A stretch of 64,000 nt of DNA from Roseovarius sp. THAF27 (lineage in GTDB: Bacteria; Pseudomonadota; Alphaproteobacteria; Rhodobacterales; Rhodobacteraceae). Location: contig NZ_CP045393.1 of NCBI RefSeq assembly GCF_009363655.1, positions 1,054,001 through 1,118,000 of the forward strand. The letters are read 5' to 3'. Below, piece by piece: positions 1 through 9,150 of this stretch. The notes under the pieces are model-generated. The model saw only the letters and a program-made list of their open reading frames with translations. It did no database searches and was not told the DNA's origin. The position numbers and the translations under genes are program-made. Numbering within the stretch: the stretch's first letter is position 1; each line of letters starts with the position of its first letter.

Positions 1-2
1 CA

Positions 3-968
3 TGCTATGGGCGCGGCGGCACCGCACCTACCGTGACCGATGCGATGGCCGTCTGCGGCTGGTTGGGGCAGGTTGAAATGGCCTATGGCCAACTGAACAT
101 CGACCGCGACCTTGCCCGCGCGGCGGTTGCGCGTCTTGCCGGGCCGGTGGGTCGCAGCGTGGAAGAAACCGCTCAAGCCATCCTCGATATCGCGGTGTCG
201 GAACTGTTCGTCGAGGTCGAGAAGCTGGGCTCTCGGGCCGGGGTGGACCTGCGGGACTTCACGCTGATGCCGTTTGGCGGTGGCGGGCCGATGCTGGGGG
301 CGTTTCTTGCGCGTGAGCTGGGCATGGCGCGGGTGCTGGCGCCACGACGGCCAGGGGTGGTGTCCGCACTGGGTGGCCTCGTGGCAGACATGCGGGGCGA
401 TTTCCTGCAGACCGTCTTTACCGGGCTTGATACCGGCGCCGTGCCTCAACTGCGGGCCGCGTTCGAAGCGCTGCGGCGCGACGGGCAGGCCTGGCTCGCG
501 GCGCAAGGTCACGATGGCCCGGCGGAGGTGCGGCTGTCGGCGGACATGCGCTATGCCGGGCAGAGCTATGAGATCGAAACGGCGCTGGAGCCTGACTGGC
601 TGACCGATCCGGCACGCATCGCCGGGGCGTTTCATGAGGCGCACCGCCAGATCTATGATTTCGAGGACCGAAATGGCGCAATCGAGATTGTGAACCTGCG
701 GCTTTCGACCATCGGCATCACGCCCAAGCCCGACATGACCGAAGAGGCTGACACAGGCGCGGCGCCCGCGTTGCCCGCGCGGCACGTACAGGTGCATCTG
801 TACGGCGCCCGCGACATTCCTCTGTTCATGCGGACCGACCTTGTGCCGGGGGCGGCGTTCCACGGTCCGGCCGTGGTCTGCCAGGAGGACACAACGCTGG
901 CGATCCCAGATGGCGCCGCGGCGCATGTCGACCGCCATCTCAATATACACCTTGAATTCGCGGAGTGA
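3..968 (+). CDS. hyuA: Hydantoinase A / oxoprolinase-type subunit, 5'-truncated by window edge
   Basis: C-terminal part (about 321 residues) of a HyuA-type ATP-dependent amidohydrolase subunit; family members are about 680-700 residues, so roughly half lies upstream of the window. The frame is open from base 3 and enters at a Cys-Tyr-Gly-Arg-Gly-Gly-Thr stretch typical of the middle of HyuA. A glycine-rich FGGGGP motif lies about 90 residues into the fragment, part of the ATPase-fold signature. HyuA pairs with HyuB to open cyclic amides (hydantoins, 5-oxoproline) or, in relatives, to carboxylate ketones. hyuB follows 4 bases after the stop, so the two are cotranscribed. The substrate cannot be read from the sequence. 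Confidence 0.93.
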   Translation, partial: CYGRGGTAPTVTDAMAVCGWLGQVEMAYGQLNIDRDLARAAVARLAGPVGRSVEETAQAILDIAVSELFVEVEKLGSRAGVDLRDFTLMPFGGGGPMLGAFLARELGMARVLAPRRPGVVSALGGLVADMRGDFLQTVFTGLDTGAVPQLRAAFEALRRDGQAWLAAQGHDGPAEVRLSADMRYAGQSYEIETALEPDWLTDPARIAGAFHEAHRQIYDFEDRNGAIEIVNLRLSTIGITPKPDMTEEADTGAAPALPARHVQVHLYGARDIPLFMRTDLVPGAAFHGPAVVCQEDTTLAIPDGAAAHVDRHLNIHLEFAE

Positions 969-972
969 CCCC

Positions 973-2958
973 ATGACCGACAAGATGACCCTTCGGGTTC
1001 TGGCAAATCACGCCCGCGCCGCGGCCGAGAACATGGCCTTTACCTTGCACCGCACGGCGCATTCCGCCTTCGTCAAGGAGACGCAGGACTTCACGGTCAT
1101 GATCATGGACCGCCTGGGCGATACCTTTGCCGTGCCTATGGAACTGGGTGCGACGTGGTATCCCGGACTGACCTACGGGCGGGCCATCGACATGATCGAC
1201 GATTACCGTCCCGGCGACGTGGCCTTTACCAACGACCCCTATTCCGGGCACGTGGCGACCCACGCACCGGACACGCACCTGTGGAAGCCTGTCTTTTGCG
1301 ACGGCGAGATCGTGGCCTGGACCGGCGGCCATATCCACAACACAGACATGGGCGGCGCTGTGCCTGCGTCACTGTCGCGGTCGCTGACCGAGATCCACCA
1401 GGAAGGGGTACGTTTCCCGCCCATGAAACTGGTGAACGAAGGTGTTTTCGATGCGCAGATCCTGCGGATCATGGAGACAAACGTGCGCAAACCGGGCCTG
1501 AATATCGGCGACATCAAAGCGCTGGTGGGCGCGCTCAACACCGGCGAGCGCAAGGTTCATGCGATGCTGGACCGCTTCGGGCGGGACGGATTTCTGACAG
1601 GCGTCGCGGCACTCAAGGATCAGGCGGAAGCGCAGGCGCGCGAGATTCTGGAGGCGATCCCCGACGGTGAGTATACATTCGCCGATTACGCCGACGAGGA
1701 CAGCGATTTCGCCAATCCCTGCCGTCTGAACCTGACCCTGCGCATCCGTGGCGACACCGCGGAGCTGGATTTTACCGGATCGGACCCGCAACTCGGCTCG
1801 TCGCTGAACGTGCCGTCGGGTGGCGACCCGCGCCACACGATCCTGATGGTGGGGATCTACTATGTGCTTTACACCCTCAATCCGCAGCTGTTGCTGAATA
1901 CCGGCATCACGCGGCCATTCACCTGCATCGCGCCTGAGGGGACCGTGCTGAACCCCGTCGCACCGGCGGCGGTGGGGATGCGGTCGCTGACCTGTGCGCG
2001 GCTGCGCTCGGTCATTTTCGGTGCGTTCAGCCGGGCGGTGCCCGAGCGGATGCCCGCCGCGCCCGCGGGCAACAACTGCATCGTCAACGTCATGACCCAT
2101 GACGAGCGCAGCGGACAGAAGATCATCGCGGCGGTGAACCCCGTGGTGGGCGGCGGCGGCGGGATGCCCGACCGTGACGGCACCAACGGGTCGGGCGCGG
2201 ACGCCGCCTATCTGCGCAACACGCCGATTGAGATCACCGAGACCGAGGTGCCGGTGGAATTCGTGAAATACGGTCTGGCCCAAGATACCGGCGGGGCAGG
2301 GCGCTGGCGCGGCGGGCTGGCCACGGAAATGGCGTTCCGCGTCTTTGCGCCCGACACGCGTATCACGGCGCGCAACCGCGACCGTTCGCGTTTCCGCCCC
2401 TGGGGCGTTCTGGGCGGGCGCGCGGCGGGGCTGGCCGAGATGGTGGTCAATCCCGGCACGCCGGAGGCCCGCGGGATGGGCAGCGCCGACACCGCAATCC
2501 TGCAGCCGGGCGATGTGCTTTCGCTGCGGTCGGCCGGCGGTGGTGGTCGCGGCGACCCGATGGAGCGCGAAGCCTGGCGTGTCGCCCTGGACGTGCGGCG
2601 CGGGCATGTATCCGAAGAGGCTGCCCGAAGCGAGTATGGCGTGGTGATCGTCGCTGGAGCGGTGGACGAAGAGGCGACCGCCAGGCTGCGGGCCGAGTCC
2701 CGTGCGCATGAAGGACATTTCCATTTCGGACCCGAGCGAGAGGCGTTTGAAGCGCAATGGACGGCCCCGGCCTATGCGCGCCTGACCGATATCCTGATGG
2801 CGCTGCCCGTGCATTGGCGCTTTTTCGTCAAGACGGAGATATTCCGCAGGATGGACGGACGCGCAGGCGCGGAAGGTGTCAGTGCCGCGTTCGAAGAGAC
2901 CTGCGTTCGTTTTCCGGATATCCCGCACTTGCAGGCCACTGTCGAGGCCGCGGAATGA
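973..2958 (+). CDS. hyuB: Hydantoinase B / oxoprolinase-type subunit
   Basis: 661-residue HyuB-family subunit, partner of the upstream HyuA in ATP-dependent hydrolysis of a cyclic amide. The start at 973 is preceded by GGAG at about 8 bases and begins MTDKMTLRVLAN; a longer upstream reading would run into hyuA. The family's glycine-rich features are present (GGHIHNTDMGG near residue 120, a run of glycines near residue 395, and GGGGRGDP near residue 530). About 120 residues follow the last glycine motif, a C-terminal extension compared with common 520-580-residue HyuB proteins. Its stop overlaps the next start (ATGA), indicating translational coupling to the redox subunits. Confidence 0.93.
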   Translation: MTDKMTLRVLANHARAAAENMAFTLHRTAHSAFVKETQDFTVMIMDRLGDTFAVPMELGATWYPGLTYGRAIDMIDDYRPGDVAFTNDPYSGHVATHAPDTHLWKPVFCDGEIVAWTGGHIHNTDMGGAVPASLSRSLTEIHQEGVRFPPMKLVNEGVFDAQILRIMETNVRKPGLNIGDIKALVGALNTGERKVHAMLDRFGRDGFLTGVAALKDQAEAQAREILEAIPDGEYTFADYADEDSDFANPCRLNLTLRIRGDTAELDFTGSDPQLGSSLNVPSGGDPRHTILMVGIYYVLYTLNPQLLLNTGITRPFTCIAPEGTVLNPVAPAAVGMRSLTCARLRSVIFGAFSRAVPERMPAAPAGNNCIVNVMTHDERSGQKIIAAVNPVVGGGGGMPDRDGTNGSGADAAYLRNTPIEITETEVPVEFVKYGLAQDTGGAGRWRGGLATEMAFRVFAPDTRITARNRDRSRFRPWGVLGGRAAGLAEMVVNPGTPEARGMGSADTAILQPGDVLSLRSAGGGGRGDPMEREAWRVALDVRRGHVSEEAARSEYGVVIVAGAVDEEATARLRAESRAHEGHFHFGPEREAFEAQWTAPAYARLTDILMALPVHWRFFVKTEIFRRMDGRAGAEGVSAAFEETCVRFPDIPHLQATVEAAE

Positions 2959-3278
2959 GCCAGGCCGGTCCGACGGAAACAGGGCGCCTGCAACGGGTGG
3001 CCGAGGCGGACCGTCCCGTTCTGGCCTTTACGTTCGGAGACCGTACGCTTTTCGGTTTGCAAGGCGACACGGTGCTGACGGCGATCCTGGCGTCGGAGCC
3101 CTCGCTGCGGGACGCGGAATTCGGACCGGAACGGCGTGCGGGGTTCTGCCTGATGGGCGCGTGCCAGGATTGCTGGCTCTGGCAAGAGAACGGCCCGCGA
3201 TTGCGCGCCTGTTCGACATTGCTGCAAGAGGGGATGCGGTTGCACCCGGCCCCGCCCGACCGCTGGCCCGGGCCATGA
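2955..3278 (+). CDS. Small [2Fe-2S] subunit, HcnA/opine-oxidase type
   Basis: 107-residue ferredoxin-like protein of the Fer2_4 type, as found in the small subunit of opine/octopine oxidases, proline and sarcosine oxidases and HcnA. Cluster ligands are visible in GFCLMGACQDCWLW followed by a fourth Cys about 12 residues later. The start at 2955 overlaps the hyuB stop (ATGA) and its own stop overlaps the next start (ATGA at 3275). In known complexes this subunit passes electrons between the BFD-type flavoprotein (next gene) and a DadA-like catalytic subunit. No DadA-like gene lies downstream, so it must be upstream of the window or absent. Confidence 0.85.
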   Translation: MSQAGPTETGRLQRVAEADRPVLAFTFGDRTLFGLQGDTVLTAILASEPSLRDAEFGPERRAGFCLMGACQDCWLWQENGPRLRACSTLLQEGMRLHPAPPDRWPGP

Positions 3279-4648
3279 CGCGCGTTCTGATTGTTGGGGC
3301 GGGGCCGGCGGGCATCCGCGCGGCGGAAACGCTCGTCGCCGCCGGTCTGTGCCCGGTTGTCGTGGACGAGGGTGCACGCGCCGGAGGCCAGATCTATCGT
3401 CGCCCCCCCGAAGGCTTCCTGCGCCCGCCGCGTACCCTGTACGGATCCGAGGCCGGGAAGGCCATGAACTTACACGAGACGTTCGATGCCCTCGTGCGTG
3501 ACCGGCAGATCGATTATCACCCTCGGTGCAGTGTCCTGGGTCTCCAGGACGGGAGCGCTCAGGTGCTCTCTCCTGACGGTGTCCTGTCGCTGCCGTACGA
3601 TTGCCTGCTGCTCGCGCCCGGCGCGACCGATCGGCTGGCGCCGGTGCCGGGATGGCAGATGGCCGGCGTCTACACGCTGGGCGCCGCGCAGATAGCGCTG
3701 AAGTCCCAGGGCGTGGCGCTCGGACGGCGGATCGTGCTGGCGGGCTCCGGGCCGCTTTTGACGCTGGTGGCCTCGCAGCTGATTGCCGCGGGGGCGACGG
3801 TGGCTGCGGTGCTGGACACCGCGCCATGGCGTGCTCAAGTCCGGGGCGGTATCGGTATGGCGCTGGCCCGGCCGGGGGTCACGTTGCGCGGTCTGCGGCT
3901 GCGGATCGGGCTGGGTCGGCGATACTCGGCCGGTGTCAACCTGACGGGGATCGAGGGCGATGGGAGCGGCCCTGCCGCGATCACCTGGCGGGACGCAGGC
4001 GGTCGGCATCATCGCACGCCCTGCGATACCGTGGCGCTTGGGTGGCACCTGCGCGCCGAGACGGCGCTGGCCGATCTGGCGGGGGCAGAGTTCGCGTGGT
4101 CGGATACGTGGGCGCAGTGGCTGCCCCGGACGGACATGGCAGGACGGGTCCGGGACGGGCTGTATCTGGCGGGGGACGGGATGTGTCTTTTGGGAGCCGA
4201 CGGAGCGGAGATCGCCGGGCGGTTGGCCGCGCGCGCCTGCCTTGCCGATCTGGGGCATCCCGTGGACACGGGGGAGCAGGATGGCGATATTCGAAGGATG
4301 CGGCGCATGGCCCGTTTCGCCAAGGCGGTCGCCGCCGCGTTTCCCTGGCCTGCGGAGATGGTCCGGGCCGTGCCGGACGGAGCGGTCCTTTGCCGCTGCG
4401 AAGGCATCACCGCGGGCGAGCTGCGCCGGAGCCTGAGCCTGTCCGGAAAGGAGGCGAACCGGGCCAAGTCGCTCAGCCGTGTCGGCATGGGGCGCTGCCA
4501 GGGTCGGTACTGCCAGATTGCGGGGGCCGAGGTGATGGCGGCACAGGCAGGGTGCGATCCCGCCTCGGTGGGCCGTCTGCGGACACAGCCGCCGGTGCGT
4601 CCAGCGCCGCTTGGCCTGTTGGCCGCACGCGCCGACGCGCGCGAATGA
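3275..4648 (+). CDS. FAD/NAD-dependent oxidoreductase with C-terminal BFD [2Fe-2S] domain
   Basis: 457-residue flavoprotein of the HcnB/opine oxidase subunit A type. A Rossmann FAD motif GAGPAG is at residues 7-12, followed by GGQIYRR. A second nucleotide-binding GSGP segment lies near residue 155. A C-terminal BFD-like [2Fe-2S] region has CRC near residues 372-374 and a paired C-x4-C about 33 residues later. The start is set by the ATGA overlap with the [2Fe-2S] subunit. It probably forms a heteromeric dehydrogenase with the preceding protein that oxidises an amine or imino acid released by HyuAB; that role is inference from gene order. Confidence 0.88.
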   Translation: MTRVLIVGAGPAGIRAAETLVAAGLCPVVVDEGARAGGQIYRRPPEGFLRPPRTLYGSEAGKAMNLHETFDALVRDRQIDYHPRCSVLGLQDGSAQVLSPDGVLSLPYDCLLLAPGATDRLAPVPGWQMAGVYTLGAAQIALKSQGVALGRRIVLAGSGPLLTLVASQLIAAGATVAAVLDTAPWRAQVRGGIGMALARPGVTLRGLRLRIGLGRRYSAGVNLTGIEGDGSGPAAITWRDAGGRHHRTPCDTVALGWHLRAETALADLAGAEFAWSDTWAQWLPRTDMAGRVRDGLYLAGDGMCLLGADGAEIAGRLAARACLADLGHPVDTGEQDGDIRRMRRMARFAKAVAAAFPWPAEMVRAVPDGAVLCRCEGITAGELRRSLSLSGKEANRAKSLSRVGMGRCQGRYCQIAGAEVMAAQAGCDPASVGRLRTQPPVRPAPLGLLAARADARE

Positions 4649-4770
4649 GCGACACAATCTTCTGCGTCCCATGATGGCGTTGGCGGCGAAAAATGCCGCC
4701 ATCCGAACGCTTTCGGCAAGTGTTGCCAATCCGATCACGTCAGACTGTGGACAACCAACGAGAGGTGACC

Positions 4771-6234
4771 ATGACACTTGCCTTCGATCCTGCGGAGCTG
4801 ACGCTGCCCCGCGGGCATTACATCGGTGGACGCTATGTGCCCGCCCGCGACCAAATCACAGTGACGGCCCCGTCGAACGGTGCCACGCTGAGCGCAGTGC
4901 CCCAAGCGGACATGGCGGTGGTGGACCGCGCGGTCGAGGCCGCGCGCACCGCTCTGCGCACGTCCGGCTGGGGGCGTGCGGCCCCGCGCGAACGGTTGCG
5001 CGCGCTGCATCGGTGGGCCGACCTGATGGAAGAGGAGGCCCCCGTACTGGCCCGGCTGGAAGCGGTCTGTTCAAGCCGCCCCGTGTCCGACACGGTGGCC
5101 GGGGACATCCCCGTGACCGCCGAGCAGATCCGGTTCTTCGCCGAGTTCGCCGACAAGGAATGCGACGCGCTGGCGCCCACGGCAGAGGGAAGCCTGGGTA
5201 TGATCACCTCGGAGCCGCATGGCGTGGTGGGCGCCATCACGCCGTGGAATTTCCCGATCTCGATGGCGGGATGGAAACTGGGACCTGCGCTTGCAGCCGG
5301 CAACGCAGTGGTTCTCAAACCGTCCGAGATGACGCCCTGGTCCGCGCTTTACATGGCCGAGCTTTCAGTGCGTGCCGGTCTGCCCGAAGGGCTGGTCAAC
5401 GTGGTTCTCGGGGACGGTCCCGAAACCGGCGGGGCGATCACGGGGCATCCCGGGATCGACAAGATCTCCTTTACCGGGTCTACCCGCGCCGGTGCCGCGA
5501 TCATGGAAAACGTCGCACGCTGCGGCATCAAGCCAATGACGCTGGAGCTGGGCGGCAAGAGCCCGATGATCGTTTTCGAGGATGCCGATCTCGACCTTGC
5601 GACAGAGTGCCTGGAGCGTGGCATATTGCCCAACGCGGGCCAGTTCTGCGTGGCAGGGTCGCGGATGATCGTGGCCCGCAGCATCGCCGACGAGCTGGCC
5701 GGGCGCCTGACCGAAAGGTTCAACCGGCATGAGCCCGCAGCCACCTGGGACGCACAATCCGGGTTTTGCCCGATCATCTCGGAGGCGCAGCTTGGCCGTA
5801 TCGACAGCCTTGTACGCGCCTCCTGCGAGCACGGGGCCGAGCCGCTGTGCGGTGCTGCGCGGTTCGATCGTGAGGGCAGCTATTACCGGCCGACGCTGCT
5901 GGCGGGGCCGTCGCCGGACAATCCGGCCGTCACCGAAGAAATCTTCGGTCCCGTCGCCACCTTCCAGACGTTCGAGACCGAGGAAGAAGCCATCGCCATG
6001 GCGGCGCATCCGACATACGGTCTGTGTTCCGGCATCTTCACCCGCGACCTGGCCCGCGCGCTGCGCGTTGCGGGCCGCATCGAGGCGGGGACGGTCTGGA
6101 TCAACCGCTATGGCCGATCGCGCGACCACATCCTGCCCACCGGCGGCTGGAAGGCCAGCGGGTTGGGCAAGGACCTTGGTCGCGAAGCCTATACCGCCAA
6201 CCGCCGCACGAAATCCGTGCTGGCGACTATCTGA
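4771..6234 (+). CDS. NAD(P)-dependent aldehyde dehydrogenase
   Basis: 487-residue aldehyde dehydrogenase superfamily enzyme that oxidises an aldehyde to the acid. The active-site Cys is in AGQFCVAG near residue 292 and the general-base Glu in LELGGKSP near residue 257; WNFP marks the cofactor site. The start at 4771 has GAGAGGTG just upstream; an in-frame extension to 4693 lacks a ribosome site and conserved residues. A 120-bp gap separates it from the flavoprotein gene, so an extra promoter is possible, but strand and context suggest it removes an aldehyde produced by the hyu/oxidoreductase system. Confidence 0.9.
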   Translation: MTLAFDPAELTLPRGHYIGGRYVPARDQITVTAPSNGATLSAVPQADMAVVDRAVEAARTALRTSGWGRAAPRERLRALHRWADLMEEEAPVLARLEAVCSSRPVSDTVAGDIPVTAEQIRFFAEFADKECDALAPTAEGSLGMITSEPHGVVGAITPWNFPISMAGWKLGPALAAGNAVVLKPSEMTPWSALYMAELSVRAGLPEGLVNVVLGDGPETGGAITGHPGIDKISFTGSTRAGAAIMENVARCGIKPMTLELGGKSPMIVFEDADLDLATECLERGILPNAGQFCVAGSRMIVARSIADELAGRLTERFNRHEPAATWDAQSGFCPIISEAQLGRIDSLVRASCEHGAEPLCGAARFDREGSYYRPTLLAGPSPDNPAVTEEIFGPVATFQTFETEEEAIAMAAHPTYGLCSGIFTRDLARALRVAGRIEAGTVWINRYGRSRDHILPTGGWKASGLGKDLGREAYTANRRTKSVLATI

Positions 6235-6257
6235 ATGAGTAAGACAAAGGAATTTCA

Positions 6258-7304
6258 ATGAGCGAGCACCAGATTGCCTTGATCCCCGGCGACGGGATCG
6301 GAGTTGACGTGACGGAGGCGACCATGAAGGTGATGCACGCCGTCGCCGAGGTGGAGAATTTCACGCTTCGCACCGGGACCTTCCCATGGTCCTGCGCCTA
6401 TTACCACGAGACGGGCGCGATGATGCCGGAGGACGGGATCGAGACCTTGCGCGGCTTCGACGCGATCTTTCTGGGGGCAGTCGGCTGGCCCGAGACGGTG
6501 CCGGACGCGGTTTCACTGCACGGTCTGCTGCTTCCGATCCGCAAGGCGTTCGATCAATATGCCAATATCCGCCCGCATCGTCTGTTGCCGGGCGTGGAAG
6601 GCCCGTTGAAATCCGACGCCTTCGATATCCTGTGCATCCGCGAGAACACCGAAGGCGAATATGCCGGCGCGGGCGGGCGCGTGCACCCGGGGCGCGACAA
6701 CGAGGTGGCCGTGCAGACCTCGGTCTTCACGCGGCAGGGGGTGGAGCGCATCCTGCGCTTTGGCTTCGAGCAGGCGCAAGCACGGCGCGGGCACCTGACC
6801 TCGGTCACGAAGTCGAACGCTCAGCAGTATTCCATGGTTTTCTGGGATGACATGACGCGTGCGGTTGCGGCCGATTATCCCGATGTCACGGTAAGCCATG
6901 TGCATATCGACGCAATGGCGGCCAAGATGGTGATGAACCCCGAGGATCTCGACGTGATCGTGGCGTCCAACCTGTTCGGCGACATCCTGACGGACCTGGG
7001 CGCGGCCATTCAGGGCGGGCTTGGGTTTGCCGCGTCGGCCAATATCTGTCCTGACCGGACCGCGCCTTCGATGTTCGAGCCGGTGCACGGCTCGGCCCCG
7101 GATATCGCGGGCAAGGGGATTGCAAACCCTATTGCGGCCATCTGGTCGGGGGCGATGATGCTGCGCCATCTGGGCGAAGACGGTGCCGCCGATCGGGTGG
7201 AAGAGGCCATATCCGCGACGACGGCTCAGGGCATCGGCATACGCCCCGGCAGCCACGGTACGGACGATATCACCAATGCGGTGATTGCCGCGATGAAAGG
7301 TTGA
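6258..7304 (+). CDS. Tartrate dehydrogenase/decarboxylase-like beta-decarboxylating dehydrogenase
   Basis: 348-residue member of the isocitrate/isopropylmalate dehydrogenase superfamily, closest in motif pattern to tartrate/D-malate dehydrogenases (TtuC/DmlA). It uses NAD and a divalent metal to oxidise and often decarboxylate a 2-hydroxy acid. Visible signatures are LIPGDGIG at the N terminus, IRENTEGEYAG near residue 130, and the metal-binding NLFGDILTDLGAA near residue 238 followed by EPVHGSAPDIAGKG. AAGGAA precedes the start. It sits between two aldehyde dehydrogenase genes, so it probably processes a C4 hydroxy acid in the same route. Isopropylmalate dehydrogenase itself is less likely outside a leu operon. 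Confidence 0.85.
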   Translation: MSEHQIALIPGDGIGVDVTEATMKVMHAVAEVENFTLRTGTFPWSCAYYHETGAMMPEDGIETLRGFDAIFLGAVGWPETVPDAVSLHGLLLPIRKAFDQYANIRPHRLLPGVEGPLKSDAFDILCIRENTEGEYAGAGGRVHPGRDNEVAVQTSVFTRQGVERILRFGFEQAQARRGHLTSVTKSNAQQYSMVFWDDMTRAVAADYPDVTVSHVHIDAMAAKMVMNPEDLDVIVASNLFGDILTDLGAAIQGGLGFAASANICPDRTAPSMFEPVHGSAPDIAGKGIANPIAAIWSGAMMLRHLGEDGAADRVEEAISATTAQGIGIRPGSHGTDDITNAVIAAMKG

Positions 7305-7307
7305 ACG

Positions 7308-8753
7308 ATGAAGCTATCCGACCCCGATCTTTTTCGCCAGGCCGCGCTGATCGACGGTGAGTGGATTGCGCGCCCTGACATGGAGGTTACCAACCCCGCG
7401 ACCGGCGCGGTCATGGGCACCATGCCCGACACGACGGCCGACGAGACTGAGCGCGCCATTCAGGCCGCCGAGGCGGCGATGCGGGATTGGCGGGCGCGAA
7501 CCCATGCCGCGCGTGCCGATATCCTGATGCGGTGGCACGACCTGGTGCTGGAGCATACCGAGGATCTGGCGCAAATCCTGACCGCCGAGCAGGGAAAGCC
7601 GCTGGCCGAGTCGCGGGGAGAGGTTGCCTATGGCGCATCGTTCATCCGTTGGTTCTCCGAAGAAGCCCGTCGCATTGACGGGTCAATCATCCCGTCGCCG
7701 GTACAGGGCAAGAAGATCCTCGCAATGAAGGAGCCGGTGGGTGTCTGCGCGATCGTAACGCCCTGGAACTTCCCCATCGCCATGATCACCCGCAAGGTCG
7801 CGCCCGGTCTGGCTGCGGGGTGCACCATGGTGGTCAAACCGTCTGATTTCACGCCTTACTCGGCCCTCGCGCTGGCCGTTCTGGCAGAGCGGGCCGGTCT
7901 GCCGAAGGGGGTGGTGAATGTTCTGACCGGGCGGCCCGAGGTCATTGGCAAGACGCTGACATCATCGCCGGTGGTGCGGAAACTGTCCTTTACCGGCTCG
8001 ACGCGCGTGGGCGCTCTTTTGGCCGAGCAATGCGCCCCCACGCTCAAGAAGCTCTCGCTGGAGTTGGGTGGCAACGCACCTTTCATCGTGTTCGACGACG
8101 CCGATCTCGACGCGGCGGTCGAAGGGGCGATGCTGTCGAAATTCCGCAATGGCGGGCAGACCTGCGTTTGCGCGAATCGTATTCTGGTGCAGGCGGGGAT
8201 ACACGACGCGTTCGTGGCGGCGCTGTCAGAGCGGGTGAACGCCCTCAAGGTCGGGCCGGGGGATGCGGAAGGCAGCGACATCGGGCCGATGATCAACCAG
8301 GCGGCGATCCAGAAGATCACCGCCCATGTCGAGAACGCCCTGTCGAAGGGCGCGAGGCGCAGTACCGAAGTGCGCGAACTGGGAATGCAATATGCCGATC
8401 CGATGGTGCTGACCGACGCCACGCCCGACATGCAGCTTGCCGGGGAAGAGACCTTTGGCCCCGTGGCGCCGATCTTCAGGTTCGAGACTGAAGACGAGGC
8501 GCTGGCGCTTGCCAACGGGACACCCTTCGGATTGGCGGCCTATTTCTACACGCGCGATCTGGCCCGCGCGTTCCGGGTGGGCGGGGCGCTGGAATTCGGC
8601 ATCGTTGCGCTGAATACCGGGGTGGTCAGCCATGCCGAAAGCCCGTTCGGCGGGGTCAAGGCATCGGGGCTTGGCCGCGAAGGGGCGCGGGAAGGCATCG
8701 AGGAATATCTCGAGACCAAGGCGTTTCACGTGGGCGGACTTTCGGTGTCCTGA
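7308..8753 (+). CDS. gabD: NAD(P)-dependent succinate-semialdehyde dehydrogenase
   Basis: 481-residue aldehyde dehydrogenase matching the GabD length and pattern: WNFPIAMITRK near residue 148, LELGGNAPFIVFDDAD near residue 252, and the catalytic Cys in NGGQTCVCANR near residue 286, a cysteine-rich form typical of succinate-semialdehyde dehydrogenases. It would convert succinate semialdehyde to succinate. It starts three bases after the preceding stop, so the two are coupled, and is the last gene of this catabolic run. Together the genes suggest that a cyclic amide or amine ends as succinate, though a broader semialdehyde specificity is possible. Confidence 0.88.
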   Translation: MKLSDPDLFRQAALIDGEWIARPDMEVTNPATGAVMGTMPDTTADETERAIQAAEAAMRDWRARTHAARADILMRWHDLVLEHTEDLAQILTAEQGKPLAESRGEVAYGASFIRWFSEEARRIDGSIIPSPVQGKKILAMKEPVGVCAIVTPWNFPIAMITRKVAPGLAAGCTMVVKPSDFTPYSALALAVLAERAGLPKGVVNVLTGRPEVIGKTLTSSPVVRKLSFTGSTRVGALLAEQCAPTLKKLSLELGGNAPFIVFDDADLDAAVEGAMLSKFRNGGQTCVCANRILVQAGIHDAFVAALSERVNALKVGPGDAEGSDIGPMINQAAIQKITAHVENALSKGARRSTEVRELGMQYADPMVLTDATPDMQLAGEETFGPVAPIFRFETEDEALALANGTPFGLAAYFYTRDLARAFRVGGALEFGIVALNTGVVSHAESPFGGVKASGLGREGAREGIEEYLETKAFHVGGLSVS

Positions 8754-9150
8754 GGGACCGGCCGGGCGTCGGGCGCAGGACGCCCGCCGCACCGCCCGCC
8801 GTCAACGCCCAAGGGATGAACGGTTCTCGGCGCGAACTGTCAAGGTTCGCATATTGCGTCGGGAGAGGCAGAGTTGGTCGCGTTGAAATCGATCAATCAC
8901 TAGGCGCGGGTCAATCAACCGAATGCACTCTGCTCAAGGGCTTGGCATTCGCTCGACGATCTTAATGGTCGTCTCTCCGTGCAGAGTGAAAGCACGTTCT
9001 CGGAACGACACAGGATAGCTGCGCATTCCTTCAGCGTGCTGGGCCGCGTGCCGTTCTGAATTGCAATCCGCACCTGCCTGTGAAATGGACCACCCTTAGG
9101 CAGCCAGTCATCCGCTACCCAGAAAAATCAAATCTACTGGGGAATGGATT
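8754..9150. other. Intergenic region between gabD and TonB receptor
   Basis: About 400 bases without a credible gene. It must hold the gabD transcript end and the TonB receptor promoter. I see no strong terminator, tRNA or clear Fur/Irr-type box. A GGGGA element lies just before the receptor start. Confidence 0.5.
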
